Assembly: GCF_042676045.1 (NCBI RefSeq)
Contig: NZ_JBHTJV010000025.1
Coordinates: forward strand, 195,618 to 259,617
Length of the DNA stretch: 64,000 nucleotides
Direction of reading: 5' to 3'
Source: Pseudahrensia aquimaris
GTDB taxonomy: Bacteria > Pseudomonadota > Alphaproteobacteria > Rhizobiales > Rhizobiaceae
A model generated the notes under the pieces. That model was given only the letters and a program-made list of their open reading frames with translations. It had not been told where the DNA came from and made no database searches. The translations under genes were made by a program, and so were the position numbers. Shown piece by piece: positions 60,327 through 64,000 of this stretch (positions within the stretch are counted from its first letter, which is position 1; every line of letters begins with the position of its first letter).

Positions 60327-61082
60327 ATGGTCGACGTTTTTCATTTTCTGGTCATTTGCCACATTATTACAGGCGCAATTGGTATTGTCGCATTCTGGGT
60401 GCCAGTCACCACTGTTAAGGGCGGCAGTAAGCACGTGCTTTTCGGGCGCATCTTTGCGGTCTGCATGTTGATGACGGGTACTTTTGCCATCGGCATCTCA
60501 ACATCCACATTGTTGGTGCCGCTGGAAACCCATCCGGCTTTTGATGATGCTGCGCTGGTGCGCGGGATTTTCGGTTGGATGATGCTGTATCTTGCCCTGC
60601 TGACCATCAATCTGGCTTGGTTCGGCTGGCAGGCGGCCTGGAATAAGCGCGATCACGCCAAAAACTGGGAGTGGCGCAATCTGGTTTTGCAGGTTCTGGT
60701 TACGGTAACAGCGGTGAATTGCCTGGTTCAAGGCATCCTAATCGGGCAGGTTTTGATGATCGGCATATCTTTCGTCGGCTTTGCCACGGTCGCCACCAAT
60801 ATGTGGTTTCTGATGAAGGAAAAGCCCGGACCGCGCGATTGGATGATGGAGCATATCAAGGCCATCGTTGGTGCCGGGATATCTGTCTACACCGCGTTCC
60901 TGGCCTTTGGAGCTGTGCGCTTTATGCCCTCGATGGCGCTCAGTCCGGCGCTTTGGGCTGTGCCGCTCATCACTGGCATTTCGTTGATAGTCTATCACCA
61001 AAGACGGGTGCGCCGTCGTGGAGGAAGCGGTTCGCGTGGGGCTGCGGCTGCGTCAGGTATCGGGGCAGAGTCCGCATCGTGA
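60327..61082 (+). CDS. polytopic membrane protein, unknown function
   Basis: 251 residues from the ATG at 60327, preceded by CCGAGGAATTG; the frame is open from 60246 but the first 27 codons look non-native. About seven hydrophobic segments (for example FHFLVICHIITGAIGIVAFW at 5-24, GRIFAVCMLMTGTFAIGIST, then WMMLYLALLTINLAWFGW). It resembles DUF2306-type membrane proteins in its spaced His and Gly near the start. The C-terminal about 25 residues are basic then Ala/Ser-rich. It overlaps the ATP-grasp gene by 4 nt (GTGA), so the two are coupled. Confidence 0.75.
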   Translation: MVDVFHFLVICHIITGAIGIVAFWVPVTTVKGGSKHVLFGRIFAVCMLMTGTFAIGISTSTLLVPLETHPAFDDAALVRGIFGWMMLYLALLTINLAWFGWQAAWNKRDHAKNWEWRNLVLQVLVTVTAVNCLVQGILIGQVLMIGISFVGFATVATNMWFLMKEKPGPRDWMMEHIKAIVGAGISVYTAFLAFGAVRFMPSMALSPALWAVPLITGISLIVYHQRRVRRRGGSGSRGAAAASGIGAESAS

Positions 61083-62242
61083 GCAAAACGGCGCTGCTAA
61101 CGTTAGGGCGCCTGCCAAAGGCGCTTGATATTGCGCAGGCCTTATCGCTTGCCGGTTGGCGGGTGATCGTGGCTGAGCCTTTCGCGTGGCATCTGTGCCG
61201 GGTGTCGCGCCATGTGGCCACGTCGTACCAAACTTCAGCGCCCAACTCCGATCAGCAAGCCTATCTTGAAGATTTGATGCGAATTATCGAGCAAGAGAAC
61301 GTGTCGCTCGTGGTTCCAGTTTCCGAAGAATGCCTGCACGCCACCATGATCGAAGACCGACTTGGCGATGGGGTAAAGGTGTATTCGATGTCCCATGCCG
61401 CTGTGCGGCAATACCACGATAAATTGCGGTTTATTCGTTTTGCTGAAGAACATGGTCTTGGCGTTCCCCAAACGCACCTTCTTGGCAGCGAAGAGGCTGC
61501 CCAACTGGCGGCAAACCAAGACTACATATTGAAACCTGTCTCCACCTGTTCGGGACAAGGTTTGGAGATATGTGCAGCAGGCGCTTCTCTGCCGGAACTC
61601 TATACGCGTGCGCCAACCGTGGTGCAGGCTTGTCTGAAGGGAGCGCACAAGAGCACGTTTTCGATGGCGCATGAGGGGCGCGTTATTGGCACGGTGGTTT
61701 ATGAGGCCGCATTGCTTTCCGGCACGGTGGCGGCCGCTTTCCGCAGGCTGGAAGGAGAGACTTTAATCGAAAGCTGGATTGAGCGTTTTGTCCTTGCAAG
61801 CGGATACAGCGGCATGGTGTCGTTCGATTTCATTGAAGACGACGACGGCGCACCGCTGGCAATTGAATGTAACCCTCGCGCGACGAGCGGCATCCATTTT
61901 GTGGAGAAGCAGGATATTGCGGGCGCGATTTTGGCACCAGAAAAACAGTACAGTCTCAAGACGAAGCCTGCTGAGCTGATGCATCAGTTCTTTCCCAGTC
62001 TGACAGAAACGCAAATGGCCGCGTTTCGGCGCGATGACTTTGCGAGAAAATTCTCGGTCTTTCGCAAAGCCAAGGACGTCAATTTTTCATGGGGTGATCC
62101 ATTGCCGCTGTGGCTTCAGCCTTTCACGGCATGGACAATCATGAAGCGTTCTATGCAGAACGGCGAAAGCTTTGGCGAAGCGTCCACTTTTGATATTGCA
62201 TGGTTTGACGAACCCGTCAGTGACACTCAAGAGATCGCGTAG
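61079..62242 (+). CDS. ATP-grasp enzyme of unknown substrate
   Basis: 387 residues from a GTG overlapping the preceding stop; the open frame further up is the membrane gene read out of frame. It has a pre-ATP-grasp Rossmann-like part (about 1-90: TLGRLPKALDIAQALSLAGW, then VVPVSEECLHA). The ATP-grasp fold follows, with YILKPVSTCSGQG (about 151-163) for ATP and VSFDFIEDDDGAPLAIECNPRATSG (about 247-271) as the Mg-binding acidic/Asn segment. Such ligases join a carboxylate to an amine or thiol. It is similar in layout to CarB-like peptide or amino acid ligases. The partner substrate is unknown. Confidence 0.85.
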   Translation: MSKTALLTLGRLPKALDIAQALSLAGWRVIVAEPFAWHLCRVSRHVATSYQTSAPNSDQQAYLEDLMRIIEQENVSLVVPVSEECLHATMIEDRLGDGVKVYSMSHAAVRQYHDKLRFIRFAEEHGLGVPQTHLLGSEEAAQLAANQDYILKPVSTCSGQGLEICAAGASLPELYTRAPTVVQACLKGAHKSTFSMAHEGRVIGTVVYEAALLSGTVAAAFRRLEGETLIESWIERFVLASGYSGMVSFDFIEDDDGAPLAIECNPRATSGIHFVEKQDIAGAILAPEKQYSLKTKPAELMHQFFPSLTETQMAAFRRDDFARKFSVFRKAKDVNFSWGDPLPLWLQPFTAWTIMKRSMQNGESFGEASTFDIAWFDEPVSDTQEIA

Positions 62243-62265
62243 AGCGCTTTGAATGCCCGGAATGC

Positions 62266-62502
62266 CTAGAATGCTTTGAATGTCAGAGTGGTCAGCGAGC
62301 GCTCGATGCCGGGTACATCCAGGATGTTGTCGTTGACCCATTTGCCAACATCTTCGCCATCTGGTGGATAGATTTGCGCCAGCAGGTCCCATTCGCCGCT
62401 GGTGGAAAAAAGCTGGGATATGACATCGCGATCAAACAAGGTATCAGCAACCTGATAGGCCGTTCCGGGCTTGCATCGCAGTTGGACAAAAATGCAGCTC
62501 AT
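62266..62502 (-). CDS. standalone Lrp/AsnC ligand-binding (RAM) domain protein
   Basis: 78 residues, consisting only of the AsnC/Lrp effector domain (IFVQLRCKPGTAYQVADTL, then STSGEWDLLAQIYPPDGEDVGKWVNDNI, ending RSLTTLTFKAF). The DNA-binding half is absent, and no helix-turn-helix frame remains upstream, so it looks like a genuine standalone RAM protein rather than a broken regulator. Such proteins bind amino acids and can modulate full-length Lrp relatives. It converges on the ATP-grasp gene (23 nt between stops). Confidence 0.85.
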   Translation of the reverse strand: MSCIFVQLRCKPGTAYQVADTLFDRDVISQLFSTSGEWDLLAQIYPPDGEDVGKWVNDNILDVPGIERSLTTLTFKAF

Positions 62503-62812
62503 AGTTTGGTTTCCAAAATCGTGTGGCGACGTACTTTATTCCGCTTATCACTTTTTTGCATCTGTCACCAAGATACGGCTGCTCTTATCCGAATTTCTTG
62601 TGAGGTTGCATATATTATATAATGCACGTATTGATTGCAAATATGTGAAACCTACCACCGCTTCATTCCCCAAAACAAAGTCTTGTGTGTAAGGCTTTTG
62701 GTTTGATTGTGCGAAGATTTAGCGGTGTATATTACTGACGTTAGGACAGATTCGTTTTGCGTCATTTTGGTCGTCCTGTGTTTGGAATGTTGTCAAAATG
62801 GCGGAGGCGCGT
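62503..62812. other. 310-nt AT-rich divergent intergenic region
   Basis: No gene is seen. It separates the divergent RAM protein and DUF11 protein genes and must hold both promoters. It contains an inverted repeat TGCAT-N10-ATGCA (62607-62626) whose centre includes the perfect palindrome ATTATATAAT, a candidate operator about 105 nt upstream of the RAM gene start. Confidence 0.5.
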
Positions 62813-64000
62813 GTGAACACGGCCCTTAAGCGGTTGCTTAGTGTGAAATCGTGGGTGGTGACCGTAGTGTCCGCATTGGCGATGTTCTCATCTGCCGGTG
62901 CTACGCAATTTACAACGACAATTCCTGATGGTCGTGGATCGCAGCTTCCCAACACTTATCCGGAAGCGGGCGGTACGGTTTTTGTTCTCGAAGGCGCAAA
63001 CGGCAATTACTACTACCAGTTCGTCAATCCATCGACCCAGTTTGAGGGTTACGAGCGTACAGGAACACCGACAGCTTTCCGTGGTCGACCGTTCCAGCTT
63101 GGGCCAACGCAAAACCTCAATTGTGGCCCTACGCCTTGCACCACATATTTTGGTGGATCGATAGCGCGAATGTATGTGCGCCTGACAGCGCGGGATGGCG
63201 ATGCGTGCGCCGGTAATTTCGACGAAAACGACATCACATTCAGGGTCAACGGCTTTGATGTTTCAAGTTTCACCGGAGTGAACGGTGAAAACACAAATCT
63301 GGACGGTACGGTTTCCCAAGGACCGACTACCTGCTTTGGCAACCAGGGCAGGAACCAGACAACGACCGCATGGTTCGAAAGCACCAATCCAGCGCTGCTC
63401 AACAATATTTTGGCAGTAGGTTCGACCACGCCGCAGATTTTTGACCGTGATGGCAGCACACGCCGGGGCGATAACTTCTGGTTCTTCACCGACGGCCAAG
63501 ATGCAACCGGCACACCTGAAGTGGCGCCGGGCATTACCATCGTGAAAACGGCTGATCGCACAAGCTATGCTGCTGTGGGCGATGTGATCAACTACTCGTT
63601 CGATGTGAGCAATATCGGCTCGGTTTTGCTGACCGGCGTGGTTGTTACCGACGATTTCATTACGGGCGCTGTCAATTGTCCTCAAACAACTCTCGCCAGC
63701 GGCGAGTCCATGACGTGTACCGCGCAGCATGTGGTGACGCAGGCGAATATTGATGAGGACATCGTTTTCTTCAACCGCGCCGAGGTTACCGCGACGCCGA
63801 CCGAAGGCTCTCTCGGCAACGTCTCCGGAACTCTTTCCATTCCCGGCCCTGACGCCAACCCCGTTTTGACGATTACGAAGGTTCCTTCGGTTACTTCTGA
63901 TGCTGATGTTGGGGATACGGTGACGTATACGTATGAGGTTGTGAACACTGGGAACATCACGATTGATGATGTGCTTCCGGTTGATGCTCATAATGGGGCG
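62813..64000 (+). CDS. large secreted DUF11-repeat surface protein, 5' part
   Basis: 396 codons, open to the window end. I start at the GTG at 62813, with GGAGG 5 nt upstream; an ATG at 62798 is in frame. A Sec signal peptide is clear (basic KRLLSVKS, hydrophobic WVVTVVSALAMFSSA, cleavage near AGA-TQF). A first domain (about 30-245) with paired Cys is not recognised. From about 246, DUF11/DUF7507-type immunoglobulin-like repeats begin: ITIVKTADRTSYAAVGDVINYSF..., then a second from about 352, ITKVPSVTSDADVGDTVTYTY. Such proteins are very long, cell-surface or secreted. The last about 45 codons use T- and G-ending codons unlike the earlier part. Confidence 0.88.
   Translation, partial: MNTALKRLLSVKSWVVTVVSALAMFSSAGATQFTTTIPDGRGSQLPNTYPEAGGTVFVLEGANGNYYYQFVNPSTQFEGYERTGTPTAFRGRPFQLGPTQNLNCGPTPCTTYFGGSIARMYVRLTARDGDACAGNFDENDITFRVNGFDVSSFTGVNGENTNLDGTVSQGPTTCFGNQGRNQTTTAWFESTNPALLNNILAVGSTTPQIFDRDGSTRRGDNFWFFTDGQDATGTPEVAPGITIVKTADRTSYAAVGDVINYSFDVSNIGSVLLTGVVVTDDFITGAVNCPQTTLASGESMTCTAQHVVTQANIDEDIVFFNRAEVTATPTEGSLGNVSGTLSIPGPDANPVLTITKVPSVTSDADVGDTVTYTYEVVNTGNITIDDVLPVDAHNGA

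Noticed and set aside
60671..61078. N-terminal extension of the ATP-grasp frame
   Set aside because: It is the membrane protein gene read in another frame; the ATP-grasp fold begins right after the GTG at 61079.
63263..63991. 242-codon minus-strand open frame at the right end
   Set aside because: The plus strand is open from 62813 to the end and encodes a signal peptide and DUF11 repeats; the reverse frame is a shadow.
1..64000. tRNA, rRNA, CRISPR array, insertion sequence or prophage genes
   Set aside because: No cloverleaf, repeat-spacer pattern, transposase or phage-like frame was recognised. Manual reading could miss a short tRNA.

Overview
The window is dominated by a complete, contiguous photosynthesis gene cluster (PGC) of an alphaproteobacterial anoxygenic phototroph, about 47-50 kb from bciB (11.9 kb) to a cytochrome c2 gene (58.8 kb), with a possible extension to 62.2 kb. 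The only Mg-protoporphyrin ester cyclase seen is the oxygen-dependent AcsF (no bchE), carotenoid genes are crtIBCDEF (no crtA), and no puc (LH2), pufC or pufX gene is present. This fits an aerobic anoxygenic phototroph making bacteriochlorophyll a and spirilloxanthin-type carotenoids. The acpXL-fabZ pair at the left edge belongs to the very-long-chain lipid A fatty acid cluster typical of Hyphomicrobiales (Rhizobiales), so I infer a member of that order, probably marine given the sulfolactate-type genes. The species is not identified.

Layout. 0-0.9 kb: acpXL/fabZ, minus strand. 1.06-1.64 kb: a SIMPL-family gene that has lost its 5' end. 1.7-4.0 kb: a GntR/UTRA regulator divergent from a UxaA-family pair that looks like (R)-sulfolactate sulfo-lyase suyAB. 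4.2-5.3 kb: an extremely Asp-rich orphan protein. 5.4-9.5 kb: an overlapping operon of LDH2-type dehydrogenase, ferredoxin-reductase-like flavoprotein, amidase and VOC protein. 9.6-11.2 kb: fhs. 11.4 kb: an orphan barstar.

PGC. bciB (minus) diverges from DUF3422-bchI-bchD-bchO-crtI-crtB-tspO-orf53 (plus). crtD-crtC (minus) diverge from crtE-crtF-bchC-bchX-bchY-bchZ-pufQ-pufB-pufA-pufL-pufM (plus), a classical crt-bch-puf superoperon that ends in a strong terminator. After an SCP2-domain gene and a divergent membrane methyltransferase comes one long minus-strand array, read from 51.5 kb down to 35.3 kb: bchF-N-B-H-L-M, lhaA, puhA-B-C, orf99, acsF, puhE, hemA, idi. The regulators aerR/ppaA and ppsR diverge from bchF and are followed by bchG, a pucC-like carrier, bchP, orf88 and a cytochrome c2 gene. 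Behind a bidirectional terminator lies a P450 gene divergent from a membrane protein and an ATP-grasp enzyme.

Regulation. Sites of the form TGT-N12-ACA, the PpsR/CrtJ consensus, occur singly or in pairs at crtI, crtD/crtE, bchC, bchF/aerR and ppsR/bchG. One-mismatch versions occur at bciB/DUF3422 and at the P450 promoter, so nearly all divergent promoters in the cluster appear to be under PpsR control with AerR as antirepressor. Many genes overlap by 4 nt (NTGA), including GTG, TTG and apparently CTG starts.

Right edge. A standalone Lrp/AsnC-type RAM domain protein, a 310-nt AT-rich intergenic region, and the first 396 codons of a large secreted DUF11-repeat protein that runs off the window. 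I saw no tRNA, rRNA, CRISPR array, IS element or origin.
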